Below, one piece after another: positions 1 through 10,030 of a stretch of 64,000 bases of DNA. Under the pieces are notes generated by a model. The model made no database searches and was not told the origin of the DNA. It saw nothing but the letters and a program-made list of their open reading frames with translations. The DNA is from Candidatus Jettenia sp. (lineage in GTDB: Bacteria > Planctomycetota > Brocadiia > Brocadiales > Brocadiaceae): NCBI GenBank assembly GCA_021650895.1, contig CP091278.1:2571659-2635658 (forward strand), read 5' to 3'. A program made the translations under genes and the position numbers. Numbering within the stretch: the stretch's first letter is position 1; each line of letters starts with the position of its first letter.

Positions 1-1896
<1,896 letters not shown>

Positions 1897-1911
1897 ACTA
1901 AGATCTCCCAG

Positions 1912-3012
1912 CTACTTTAACTCAACGGGCATAATAACATTTAACTGCTCATAGCCAGTCTTAAGTATTGCAGCATCACTAGCGTCTTTTAATTCCATAG
2001 TAACTATATCATTATCAGAAACCTTTAAGACATCTAAAACATAATCAGGATTAAAACTTATCTCTAACTCCGGTCCGTCATAGTTAGCAGCAATCTCTAG
2101 TTCGGTTTCTCCAATGTCCATAGCCTTTGACAGGAGTATTAATTTATCTTTCCGGTAAACAAATTTCACAACACGGTACCCCTCACTTGTCATAAACGAT
2201 GCCATTCTTACGGTGGATAGCAATTCATCCCTATTTATTTCAGCCCTCTTATCATTCCCTTTAGGAATAACTTCTTCGTACTTTGGATATTGACCATCTA
2301 TCAGTTGAGATATTACCTCACCGCCTTCGCCTTTAAATCTTATCTGCGACTCACCTATCCCAACCTTTAAAGCTCCTTTACACTCTGATGTGAAACGTTG
2401 TAAAAATGTCAAACATTTCACGGTAACTATTCCCTCCATCGAGATTTCATCAGGATTGCTCACTTTGCGTTTTATCGTAGACAACCTATTCCCATCTGCT
2501 GCAGCCATAGTAATGTCATCTTTATCTATTCTGATAAAAATACCACAAAGAGTACTTCTTGCCCTTACTGTTGACACCGCATGAGCAACCTTTCCTACCA
2601 TGTCAGCAAAAACTTCACCATCTATCTCAACAAAACCCTTAATATCATTTGCGTGAATCTCAGGAAATTGTCCAAAATCTTCTCCCACTACTTTAAAATA
2701 TCCACCCTTTGACTTTATTGTACAGTTACTCCCTTCTACTATTATGGATATCTCATCGTTGCCAGACCATTCTCTGAGAATATTATTAACACGGACCGCA
2801 GGCAAAACGATACCACCTTCACCTGTATAATCTTTTACCGGCAGCGTATATTTGACCAACACCTCCAAATCGGTCGATGTCAATTCTGCTTTTCCATCTC
2901 TAACCTCTAACCTCACTCCCTGTAACACATTCTTCACAGTTGAAGACGGAACTATACTGGTTACTAAATTAAAACCCCTGTATAAATCAACACCAACAAA
3001 ATTTAAATTCAT
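1912..3012 (-). CDS. dnaN: DNA polymerase III beta subunit (sliding clamp)
   Basis: Ring-shaped processivity clamp of the replicative polymerase. Length (366 residues) is normal for the family. Recognisable segments are GIVLPAVRVNNILREW near residue 66, the middle-domain pattern KVAHAVSTVRARSTLCGI near 140, ADGNRLSTIKRKV near 172, GQYPKYEEVIP near 240 and the C-terminal VIMPVELK, close to the classic LIMPMRL ending. It is read leftward in line with dnaA (224 bp upstream) and the DUF721 gene (15 bp downstream), the standard planctomycete/bacterial origin-proximal order except for the missing recF. Confidence 0.96.
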   Translation of the reverse strand: MNLNFVGVDLYRGFNLVTSIVPSSTVKNVLQGVRLEVRDGKAELTSTDLEVLVKYTLPVKDYTGEGGIVLPAVRVNNILREWSGNDEISIIVEGSNCTIKSKGGYFKVVGEDFGQFPEIHANDIKGFVEIDGEVFADMVGKVAHAVSTVRARSTLCGIFIRIDKDDITMAAADGNRLSTIKRKVSNPDEISMEGIVTVKCLTFLQRFTSECKGALKVGIGESQIRFKGEGGEVISQLIDGQYPKYEEVIPKGNDKRAEINRDELLSTVRMASFMTSEGYRVVKFVYRKDKLILLSKAMDIGETELEIAANYDGPELEISFNPDYVLDVLKVSDNDIVTMELKDASDAAILKTGYEQLNVIMPVELK

Positions 3013-3235
3013 CTGTCATTCCTATCTTTATATATTAAATAAATTTTTAATCAGTCGTATTACTCTATGACGATAAACCATAATAAAAGGCATAAATAGC
3101 TATAACAACTAATGATACATTAGATAAAACAATGTAAAAAACATGTAGATAGTTATTCCAAAAAACAAGGGATATCCTACCGATCTGCCCGAAAAACCTG
3201 TTTATAAACAAGAATATCTTACATAAAATGAACAT

Positions 3236-4642
3236 TCACTTTTGTAATTCACTTTCCAGTTTTTGTAAAATAAAGAGGAGGTTTTTATCCTTTTTCAGCA
3301 TTTTTACTATCTTCTCATCTGCATGAATCACCGTTGAATGATCCCTTCCACCGATGTATCCTCCAATCTCCTTTAACGACATACTCGTTAGCTTTCTCGA
3401 CAAATACATTGCTATCTGACGTGGCAACGTAAGATTCCTTGCTCTACACTTAGACTGAAGCTGTGATACACTTACATTAAATCTATTCGAAACAGCCTTA
3501 AGAACAATCTCAATATTAACTGTTTTCTTATCCCCTAATATTTCCCGGGAAATCTTTTTAACCAGATCTAACGTAATACAATTCTTTGTTATCTTCGATT
3601 CCTTGCTAAGCCTTGCTATTGCACCCTCGAGTTCTCTGATATTACCAGGTACATTTTCCGCAAGATACAGGGCAGATTCATGAGACAAGCCGATACCCCA
3701 CAAAAATGCTTTTTTTTCGACGATAGCAGTTCGTGTTTCTATAGCCGGATTGTCTATGCCGCATAAAAGTCCCCATTTAAATCGGGAAACAAGTCTATCT
3801 TCTAAGGAATTTATAGACTCCGGGGGACAATCGCTCGTAATAACAATCTGCTTTCTCGCATTATAAAGTGCGTTAAATGTATGAAAAAATTCCTCCCTGC
3901 ACCCTTGAGAATTCTCGAAAAAATGTATATCATCAATTAAAAGCACATCCACGTTTCTGTACAATCTTCTAAACGAATCCCAGCTATTCGAACGTATTGT
4001 AGAAATGTAATGGTTTACAAAATGCTCGCAAGACAGGTAAAGCGTCTTTAACGTGCGCTTCGACAGTAATACATTATTTATTGCATGCAAAAGATGCGTT
4101 TTACCGAGACCTGACATCCCATGTATAAAAAGGGGATTATATGCATGCCCTGGGGATTCAGAGACAGCAATGGCTGCCGCATGCGCCAATCTGTTACATG
4201 ATCCTACAACAAAATTCTCAAAACTGTAATACTTATTTAGCGGTATAGCACAATACTCTTCAGAAACAGCAGTATTCGATGAAGTAAAATTTTCATTATA
4301 AGGAAGAGCTAATGTCCGCCCATAAATTTCATTTTCCGTAGAAAAAATTACTTCTCTCAGGGAATTCAGCACTTTGTAGATAGCGCCTGAAAATAAATCT
4401 GTATAATTGCTATACAGCCACTCCCTGATAAAATCATTCGGCGCGATAAACGTAATACTGTTATCCGTAACAGTATGTATCTTAAGACAGGAAAACCATA
4501 TATCAAATTGCTGTGCAGTAACTACCTTCTTTATCTCAGATAACATACTTTTTAGTATGAAATCTTTTTCGATTTCAGAAATAGTCCCCCCTTTGGCGGA
4601 TATTTCCAGTGTTATATCAGATTGTTCAAAACTGTTAGGCAT
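3236..4642 (-). CDS. dnaA: Chromosomal replication initiator DnaA
   Basis: AAA+ initiator that binds the origin and loads the helicase. From the chosen start the protein has 468 residues. Domain I shows the FDIWFSCLKIH and FIREWLYSNY pattern (near residues 46 and 70). Domain III carries Walker A GMSGLGKT (near 175), Walker B VLLIDDIHFF and the sensor region ITSDCPPESI. Domain IV has the DNA-binding signature GGRDHSTVIHA near the C-terminus. An in-frame TTG at 4708 would add 22 residues unlike other DnaA proteins; I prefer the ATG at 4642, though neither has a clear ribosome-binding site, and an ATG 27 codons further in is also possible. I could not find convincing DnaA boxes on either side of the gene. 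Confidence 0.95.
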   Translation of the reverse strand: MPNSFEQSDITLEISAKGGTISEIEKDFILKSMLSEIKKVVTAQQFDIWFSCLKIHTVTDNSITFIAPNDFIREWLYSNYTDLFSGAIYKVLNSLREVIFSTENEIYGRTLALPYNENFTSSNTAVSEEYCAIPLNKYYSFENFVVGSCNRLAHAAAIAVSESPGHAYNPLFIHGMSGLGKTHLLHAINNVLLSKRTLKTLYLSCEHFVNHYISTIRSNSWDSFRRLYRNVDVLLIDDIHFFENSQGCREEFFHTFNALYNARKQIVITSDCPPESINSLEDRLVSRFKWGLLCGIDNPAIETRTAIVEKKAFLWGIGLSHESALYLAENVPGNIRELEGAIARLSKESKITKNCITLDLVKKISREILGDKKTVNIEIVLKAVSNRFNVSVSQLQSKCRARNLTLPRQIAMYLSRKLTSMSLKEIGGYIGGRDHSTVIHADEKIVKMLKKDKNLLFILQKLESELQK

Positions 4643-4930
4643 GTGTACAAGCAAGAAAGTATAATGAGTAAGAATTACTCTTAATTCAATATTGCCTAAA
4701 CCCTGCAAATAAGCTAAAGTTTTATTACAGGATCAGACAAAAAAGGTAGAATCTCCAGAGGATTTGAGAATTGAAAACAATTTCAAGGAATTTTACCTTT
4801 TCGATGGAAAATATACCACAAAGAGAGACAAGAAAGCAATCGAAAATCAAGACGGAGGAAAAGGGGTGAACGATACAAGCAGAGCTGGAAAAATTGTTTG
4901 TTGTTAAAACTATTATACAAACATAAACTT

Positions 4931-5812
4931 ATGAACCTTAAAAATTTTGTAGAAATTATTCTCCGTGGAATTAGTCAGGTATTTTTGCTCAATAATACAA
5001 TAACGGGAATTTTATTCTTGGTAGGAATTTTTTATAATTCCTGGATAATGGGTACTGGAGCTATCATAGGGGTCTTTATAGGCACACTTACTGCATTATT
5101 CCTTAAATATTGCAAAAACGATGTTAACCAGGGTCTCTACGGCTATAACGGTACCCTGGTTGGCCTGGCAATTGTTTATTTCTTCGGATTCAACACACCA
5201 TCGGTAATTGCCATATTCTTTGGTTCTATCCTATCATCAATTCTTATGAAGATGATGAGTATACGGGGAATGCCTCCCTATACAGCACCATTCATTATCT
5301 CAACCTGGATAGCATTGTCCTTGCTCGTAAAACTATCTATTATTCCCCTGCAAATGACGCAGTTACCAGATGCAGATGCTTTGAAAATTATTCCTGCTGT
5401 AAGTAAGGGCATTGGACAGGTAATGTTTCAGGGGGATACGGTTACCGGTATTGTATTTTTTATTGGGTTATTAATAAGCTCAAGAATATCTGCACTATAT
5501 GCGCTCTTAGGGTCAGTGCTTGGCGTTGTGGTAGCTTTTGTATTCTCATTTCCACTCACTATGATAAACATCGGATTGTTCAGCTTTAATGGCGTTTTAT
5601 GCGGTATAGCATTTTCACATAAAAAATGGAATTCTATTATCCCGGCAATAGTATCCATTGTTATTTCTATTTTTATGACTTATGGAATAATAAATTTAGG
5701 TATTATTAGCCTCACTTCGCCCTTTGTAATATCTACCTGGCTCGTTTTGCTGTTTAATACTAAGATCAAATCAATTTTCTATCGGAGATTTGAAGAAAGA
5801 AAATATCTATAA
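4931..5812 (+). CDS. Urea transporter family membrane protein
   Basis: Inner-membrane channel of the bacterial/eukaryotic urea transporter family (PF03253), which passes urea down its gradient. The family has two homologous halves, and both are visible: LRGISQVFLLNN near residue 9, QGLYGYNGTLVGLA near 72 with MPPYTAPFIISTW near 118, then a second copy with KGIGQVMFQGDTVTG near 162, NIGLFSFNGVLCGIAF near 220 and LTSPFVISTW near 266. About ten hydrophobic segments fill the 293 residues. A TTG at 4898 is the furthest in-frame start; I chose the ATG at 4931 because family members begin just before this point. The gene sits directly before the modE-like gene, and no urease genes are in the window. 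Family call is strong; the substrate is inferred. Confidence 0.85.
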   Translation: MNLKNFVEIILRGISQVFLLNNTITGILFLVGIFYNSWIMGTGAIIGVFIGTLTALFLKYCKNDVNQGLYGYNGTLVGLAIVYFFGFNTPSVIAIFFGSILSSILMKMMSIRGMPPYTAPFIISTWIALSLLVKLSIIPLQMTQLPDADALKIIPAVSKGIGQVMFQGDTVTGIVFFIGLLISSRISALYALLGSVLGVVVAFVFSFPLTMINIGLFSFNGVLCGIAFSHKKWNSIIPAIVSIVISIFMTYGIINLGIISLTSPFVISTWLVLLFNTKIKSIFYRRFEERKYL

Positions 5813-5858
5813 AGAAACTTGAGAAGCTTTTTAACCTCATCGGGTTTTTATTTGACAC

Positions 5859-5882
5859 CGCTATATCAAATAAGGCATAATG
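5859..5882 (+). promoter_or_regulatory. Candidate ModE operator before the modE-like gene
   Basis: The half-site CGCTATAT is followed by 8 bases and GCATAATG. This has the 8+8+8 layout of the known enterobacterial ModE site (CGNTATAT, 8 bases, then the near inverse). The left half is an exact match, the right half is partial. It ends 11 bases before the ATG of the ModE-type gene, so it would fit self-regulation. Inferred from pattern only. Confidence 0.4.
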
Positions 5883-5893
5883 GTAAAATATTT

Positions 5894-6235
5894 ATGAAAG
5901 TAAAATTCAAGATATGGTTAGAAGAGAATGATGGAGTAGCCTTTGCTGAAGGACGAAGGATGCTTCTGGAGGCTGTAAATCGCCTGGGATCATTACATGC
6001 AGCAGCGAAAGAACTCGGCATGTCATATCGGGCGGCATGGGGAAAGATCAAGGCCACGGAGAAGGTGTTGGGTGTAAAATTATTGGAGGTTACTACCGGG
6101 GGAAAGGGTGGGGGTGGGGCTATCCTGACATCAGAAGCAAAGGAACTAATTCTGAAATATAAAAAGTACACAGATAGGGTGACTCCATTGATGGAAAAGG
6201 AATTCAAACGTATTTTTGGAAACCAAAAATCATAA
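5894..6235 (+). CDS. ModE-type winged-helix regulator without sensor domain
   Basis: A 113-residue protein matching the N-terminal LysR-like winged helix of ModE, the molybdate-dependent repressor of molybdate uptake. Seen: FAEGRRMLLEAVNRLGSLHA near residue 19, the helix-turn-helix AAAKELGMSYRAAWGKIK near 39-56, a wing rich in Gly (TGGKGGGGA near 70) and LTSEAKELILKYKKY near 82. It stops where ModE would continue into its di-Mop molybdate-binding part; that part is encoded by the next gene 57 bp downstream. A TTG at 5819 would extend it by 25 unlikely residues; the ATG at 5894 fits the family start. Alone it may dimerise and bind DNA, with molybdate sensing by the partner. Confidence 0.85.
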   Translation: MKVKFKIWLEENDGVAFAEGRRMLLEAVNRLGSLHAAAKELGMSYRAAWGKIKATEKVLGVKLLEVTTGGKGGGGAILTSEAKELILKYKKYTDRVTPLMEKEFKRIFGNQKS

Positions 6236-6292
6236 TTGTTCAATATCAGGTTGAATTCTGTACTCTATTTTAAAATTTTATGATAATGGTAC

Positions 6293-6700
6293 ATGGCGAA
6301 TAGACTGTGCGGAACAATTGTTAATATAACACAGGGGCAGATCCATGCCCATGTCCAAATCCTATGGAAGGACATACCGCTCAGCGTCATCATTACAAGG
6401 GCTTCCTGTGAGGACATGCACCTTTCGGTGGGTGATATTATTTCTGTGCTCATCAAGGGCACTGATATTATGCTTGCAAAATCCTTATCGGGGATGCTGA
6501 GTGCAAGGAATAGGGCGAGGGGAATTGTACGACAGGTTATTCAGGGGGATGTATTATCAAAGGTTTTTGTGGAGTCTCAGGGTGATATGTTCCATGCCAT
6601 TATTACCAATACCTCTCTCAGAGAAATGAACCTTCAGGAGGGGGAGGAGGTAACAGCTATTGTAAAATCAACGGAACTGATATTATCGAAGGAAATATAG
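6293..6700 (+). CDS. Tandem Mop-domain (di-Mop) molybdate-binding protein
   Basis: 135 residues made of two ~66-residue Mop/TOBE repeats. Each repeat begins with a strand of the type N-x-hydrophobic-G-x-hydrophobic and ends in a V-K-xx-hydrophobic strand: MANRLCGTIVNITQG to VLIKGTDIMLAK, and SARNRARGIVRQVIQGD to AIVKSTELILSK. Mop domains bind molybdate or tungstate oxyanions at subunit interfaces; ModG and the C-terminal half of ModE have this same architecture. Placed just after the ModE-type DNA-binding gene, it may act as the detached sensor half or as a cytoplasmic molybdate store. An ATG at 6293 opens it; no strong ribosome-binding site precedes it. Confidence 0.85.
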   Translation: MANRLCGTIVNITQGQIHAHVQILWKDIPLSVIITRASCEDMHLSVGDIISVLIKGTDIMLAKSLSGMLSARNRARGIVRQVIQGDVLSKVFVESQGDMFHAIITNTSLREMNLQEGEEVTAIVKSTELILSKEI

Positions 6701-6818
6701 CATGAAGAGATTGAAAGGAAGTGTACGGTCGAGAATAAGTTGTTTTCGGGTATATCGTTTGAAATATCTTGTAGGGGCTGGTTGCTTTAAAATCAGAGAT
6801 CTATATTTTATTTACATG

Positions 6819-6842
6819 CGTTATATCATTAATGACATAACA
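6819..6842 (+). promoter_or_regulatory. Candidate ModE operator before the porin-modA genes
   Basis: CGTTATAT, 8 bases, ACATAACA. The 22 bp from 6820 to 6841 form a near-perfect palindrome (GTTAT at one end, ATAAC at the other, centre CATTAATG symmetric, one mismatched pair). From memory the E. coli modA operator has the same half-sites CGTTATAT and ACATAACG at the same 8-base spacing. It lies 20 bp upstream of the porin start and would control the porin-modA pair. Confidence 0.6.
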
Positions 6843-6861
6843 ACAACAAAAGGAGGGGTGC

Positions 6862-8361
6862 GTGAGAAATAAATGGTTTCAATATGGCTTATCGCTGGCT
6901 ATGGTATTCTGTACTGTATATGCCGATAGCGCGGCGCAGAATGTAGAAGCCCGGGATGTTATTCAAAACAAGGATGCATATGAAGGCGGAATGGAGGACT
7001 TGAAAAAGCAGTTAAATGAAATGGAAGAGGCGTTTTTAGTCCAGCAGAAAATGATGAAACAGATGGAGGCAATGGCGTTAAGTCAACAAGAGCAAATCAA
7101 GGAATTGAAAAACCGCATTGAGACGGCAAGTGAGAAACCAATGACCGTTGCAAAAGAAGAGATCAAAGAAGAGGTAAAGCAAGAAATGAAACAAGAGGTA
7201 CAACAAGAGGTGGGAAACTATCTTGCATCGAATGAGGCGCGGGAAAAACTGGGGTTAGGCTTACCCGGCAAAAATGAACCTGTTAACAGCTACTATCTGC
7301 CCGATAAGGAAAAGGCTTCAATAGGTTTTCAAACAAGGGATGGAAAATACTCCTTAAATGTGGGTTTCAGATTCCAGACACGCTTTACCTACAAGGATAA
7401 AGATGAGGATTTTGACGAAGATGATACAACCGATATTGATGTGCGCAGGGCAAGGCTTTGCTTTGGCGGTAATATCTATAGCAAGGATCTGTTTTATAAT
7501 GTGGAAATCGACGCAGATAGCTTTGAGGTAAATCTGAGGGATTATTATATCTGGTGGACGCCCGCGGCAGCCGAGGAAGCGCTCAGTATAAAGGGAGGAT
7601 ATTTTAAGGTGCCGGCTAACCGCCAATGGAATTCATCGGGTTTTAAACTCTTACTCCAGGACAGGTCCATTGCCAGCGATAACTTTAAACAGGACCGTGA
7701 TTACGGTCTGGATATCTTTGGAAAACCGTTTGATGGCCACATGGAATACCACGCAGCCGTTTTCCGCGGCGTCGGCCAGAATCCCACAAAGACATTTGGG
7801 AGGGATGAAAATATCGATAATGAACTCATGTATGTGTTTACCACACGATATTATCCCTTTGGATGGTACAATTCCTATAATTTAGCAACGGGTTGGGATG
7901 AGACTGATCTGAAATACGAAGAGAATTTTAAGGCCGTAATTGGTGCATCAGTAATCTATAATGGAAAGCAGAAAGACACGAAGCTAGCGGATACCAATTC
8001 TATCATTGGTAACGTAGATCTGGGTATGAGATACCGAGGGTTTACCTGGGATAGTGAATATTATATAAGGGAAAATGACCCTGAAGATAATGGCGATTCA
8101 ATAACCTCCGACGGTTTTTATACTCAGGCAGGGTATTTTGTACTGCCCAAAAAACTGGAAGTTGCTGCCCGGTACTCAATGCTTGACCCTAATGAGGATG
8201 TGCGGAATGATGTTCAGACAGAATATACGGTTGGCATCAATTATTACATGCGTGGGCATCGTCAACAGATACAGGCCGATGTGGGTCACTTCGTAACTGA
8301 GACCACAGAGACAGATAAAAACGAAAACAGATTCAGATTACAATATCAAATGATATTTTAG
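6862..8361 (+). CDS. OprO/OprP-type outer-membrane porin
   Basis: A 499-residue secreted beta-barrel protein of the Porin_O_P type. The N-terminus has a hydrophobic signal segment (WFQYGLSLAMVFCTVYADSA), then a long alpha-helical coiled coil (residues ~35-120, rich in E, K, Q and M, with repeated KEEIKEEVKQEMKQEVQQEV-like heptads), which probably trimerises or spans toward the peptidoglycan. The rest alternates aromatic and charged residues in amphipathic strands (VGFRFQTRFTYKD, DVRRARLCFGGNIYSKD, YNVEIDADSF) and ends in a terminal Phe (QYQMIF), the usual BAM-recognised ending. The GTG start has an AGGAGG site 5 bases upstream. Its place 11 bp before modA and behind a ModE-like site suggests uptake of molybdate or another oxyanion across the outer membrane; the substrate is inferred. 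Confidence 0.85.
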   Translation: MRNKWFQYGLSLAMVFCTVYADSAAQNVEARDVIQNKDAYEGGMEDLKKQLNEMEEAFLVQQKMMKQMEAMALSQQEQIKELKNRIETASEKPMTVAKEEIKEEVKQEMKQEVQQEVGNYLASNEAREKLGLGLPGKNEPVNSYYLPDKEKASIGFQTRDGKYSLNVGFRFQTRFTYKDKDEDFDEDDTTDIDVRRARLCFGGNIYSKDLFYNVEIDADSFEVNLRDYYIWWTPAAAEEALSIKGGYFKVPANRQWNSSGFKLLLQDRSIASDNFKQDRDYGLDIFGKPFDGHMEYHAAVFRGVGQNPTKTFGRDENIDNELMYVFTTRYYPFGWYNSYNLATGWDETDLKYEENFKAVIGASVIYNGKQKDTKLADTNSIIGNVDLGMRYRGFTWDSEYYIRENDPEDNGDSITSDGFYTQAGYFVLPKKLEVAARYSMLDPNEDVRNDVQTEYTVGINYYMRGHRQQIQADVGHFVTETTETDKNENRFRLQYQMIF

Positions 8362-8372
8362 AGGGGAACACA

Positions 8373-9182
8373 ATGCGTTTGAAAATACCTAAAAGACGGG
8401 TTACGAGTTTTATACCGATAGCATGTGCAACTTGGTTACTATTTTTATTTGCAGCTTTTCACCATACAGTCCGTGCAGATGAAAAAATCCTTATTGCAGC
8501 AGCAGCCAACCTGAACCCTGCTATGAACGATATCTGCAAAGGATTTGAGAAGACATACCCCACCATCGATGTGGAGGTGTCGTACGGTTCTTCCGGCAAT
8601 TTCTTTGCCCAGATTAAACAGGGGGCGCCTTTTGATATATTTTTCTCAGCCGATACAACCTATCCTGCGCGCCTGGAGGAGGAAGGATTAACGGTAAAGG
8701 GGGAAAGAAGAATTTACGCCTTTGGAAGTATTGTGCTCTGGATACCGAAGAAATCTGCATTAAATCCCCGAAAGGGATTGCATATCGTTTTAGACCCAAA
8801 AGTAAAAAAGCTTGCCATTGCAAACCAAAGACTCGCACCGTATGGCATGGCAGCAGAGGAGGCGCTTCGACACTATGGATTATGGGACAAGGTTCAGGAT
8901 AAACTGGTCTTCGGAGAAAATATCTCGCAAACGGCACAATTCGTCCAGTCAGGCGCAGCCGATGTAGGAATTATCGCCCTGTCTCAAGCTATTTCACCAA
9001 AAATGGAAAGTGACGGAGACTATTGGGTCATACCCGCCGAATCGTATAATAAACTTGGACAAGCCTATGTCGTCCTGCAAAGAGGCAAGGACAAGCCCGG
9101 TGTCAGGAAATTCCTGGAATTTGTGCAAGAGAAAAAAGGGGAGAAAATATTTTCTCAATATGGTTATTCACTTCCAAAATAG
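8373..9182 (+). CDS. modA: Molybdate ABC transporter substrate-binding protein
   Basis: Periplasmic receptor of the ModABC molybdate importer, 269 residues. A signal peptide with a hydrophobic core (IACATWLLFLFAAFHHTVRA) precedes the mature start ADEKILIAAAANL. Family motifs: AAAANLNPAMNDI near residue 43, the SYGSSGNFFAQIKQGAPFDIFFSAD block near 70-95 (ligand-contacting Ser and the PxDxFxSAD signature), and APYGMAAEEAL near 150. It follows the porin by 11 bp with an AGAGGGG site, so both are co-transcribed. modB and modC are 0.85 kb downstream, interrupted by a Mop gene and a permease remnant. Molybdate would be needed for molybdoenzymes such as the nitrite/nitrate oxidoreductase of anammox bacteria. 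Confidence 0.94.
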   Translation: MRLKIPKRRVTSFIPIACATWLLFLFAAFHHTVRADEKILIAAAANLNPAMNDICKGFEKTYPTIDVEVSYGSSGNFFAQIKQGAPFDIFFSADTTYPARLEEEGLTVKGERRIYAFGSIVLWIPKKSALNPRKGLHIVLDPKVKKLAIANQRLAPYGMAAEEALRHYGLWDKVQDKLVFGENISQTAQFVQSGAADVGIIALSQAISPKMESDGDYWVIPAESYNKLGQAYVVLQRGKDKPGVRKFLEFVQEKKGEKIFSQYGYSLPK

Positions 9183-9316
9183 ATTAAGGATACTTACAAT
9201 AAAAATTAATCAAACTACCTATGACGAGGAAACGGTTTCCCCTTAGGATCCAGATATCATAAAATTTATTATAGGGATCAGTGATCTGGAACTGACTCAT
9301 AAGAAAGGAGAAAGGC

Positions 9317-9526
9317 ATGAAGATCAGCGCTCGTAATATTTTGAAAGGTAAAGTCAAAGAGGTGAAGCATGGTATGGTGGATACGGAAGTAGATATAGAA
9401 TTGCCGGGAGGGGCTGAAATTGTATCGGTAATTACTAAACACTCCGCAGAAACTCTGAAACTAGCCAAAGACAAAGAGGTTTATGCGGTTATCAAAGCTT
9501 CCAATGTGATGATTATGGTAGACTAA
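9317..9526 (+). CDS. Single Mop-domain molbindin
   Basis: A 69-residue protein that is one complete Mop domain: KISARNILKGKVKEVKHGMV at the N-terminus, VSVITKHSAETLKL in the middle and VYAVIKASNVMIMVD at the end. Molbindins of this size form hexamers that bind several molybdate or tungstate ions in the cytoplasm. AAGAAAGGAG gives a good ribosome-binding site just before the ATG. Lying between modA and modB it supports a molybdate storage or homeostasis role. It is the third Mop-type repeat in this cluster. Confidence 0.9.
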   Translation: MKISARNILKGKVKEVKHGMVDTEVDIELPGGAEIVSVITKHSAETLKLAKDKEVYAVIKASNVMIMVD

Positions 9527-9576
9527 CGAGAAGGAAGCAAGATTTCGTATCAAACGCAGGAGAAACGACAATTTAA

Positions 9577-9910
9577 ATACAGCTTACCGTGGCAGGTGGG
9601 GAGTTAACCATCCCCACCACCATCTTAGTTGTTTTCGGTTGATGTCAAAATCACCGGAAGTCCTGGTCTGGCCATCAGTATCCCAACTATAGCAATGGGA
9701 CTTGTGAAGTATAAAGATCAACAACTTCTTCATGGGATACGCCCTCAATTTACTTTTATCATCTTTTTATCTTTAGGTTCAATTGCTAAGGCATTGATAG
9801 GGAGTTATCTTTTGCGTTTTATCTCCGGACCTGTTTTGTATGCGGTACTTGGAGCAATTCTGCTAATTTTGGCAATTAAAACGGCTATGAGAAAACAACA
9901 GAGGTCTTGA
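9577..9910 (+). pseudogene. Remnant of a TauE/SafE-family permease
   Basis: C-terminal half of a TauE/SafE-type anion permease, broken. One frame (9577-9639) reads TVAGGELTIPTTILVVFG, the conserved GGEL-IPT segment of the family, then hits TGA at 9640. The next frame picks up without a gap as FSVDVKITGSPGLAISIPTI, then AMGLVKYKD, SLGSIAKALIGSYLLRFISG and a final membrane helix, ending at 9910. An in-frame TAA lies just upstream (9574), and no N-terminal half is present. So there is at least one frameshift plus loss of the first half. It separates modA/mop from modB. Confidence 0.75.
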
Positions 9911-9942
9911 AAGTGTATGGCAGAATAAATTATATTAACTAC

Positions 9943-9969
9943 TTACATACGAATCGTTATATTATGTAA
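9943..9969. promoter_or_regulatory. Inverted repeat with a ModE-like half-site before modB
   Basis: TTACATA (9943-9949) and TATGTAA (9963-9969) are perfect inverse copies 13 bases apart. Inside lies ATCGTTATAT, identical to one half of the ModE consensus; the second ModE half is not recognisable. It is 60 bp before modB, so modBC may have its own molybdate-responsive promoter. Tentative. Confidence 0.35.
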
Positions 9970-10030
9970 GATACCCGTATGCACAGGTGTATACAGATTA
10001 CATACTTTTAAACTACAGGATTATTTTAAC

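Noticed and set aside
3013-3235. Possible replication origin with DnaA boxes between dnaN and dnaA, or in 4643-4930 upstream of dnaA
   Set aside because: Only two-mismatch resemblances to TTATCCACA are present (for example TGTAGATAG, TGTTTATAA), which is expected by chance in such AT-rich DNA. No cluster was found.
5819-5893. N-terminal extension of the ModE-type protein from a TTG
   Set aside because: The extra residues are unlike ModE, and the start would lie upstream of the candidate operator at 5859.
9183-9316. Molybdenum-cofactor riboswitch before the single-Mop gene
   Set aside because: The gap has short inverted repeats but I could not match the conserved core of the Moco aptamer.
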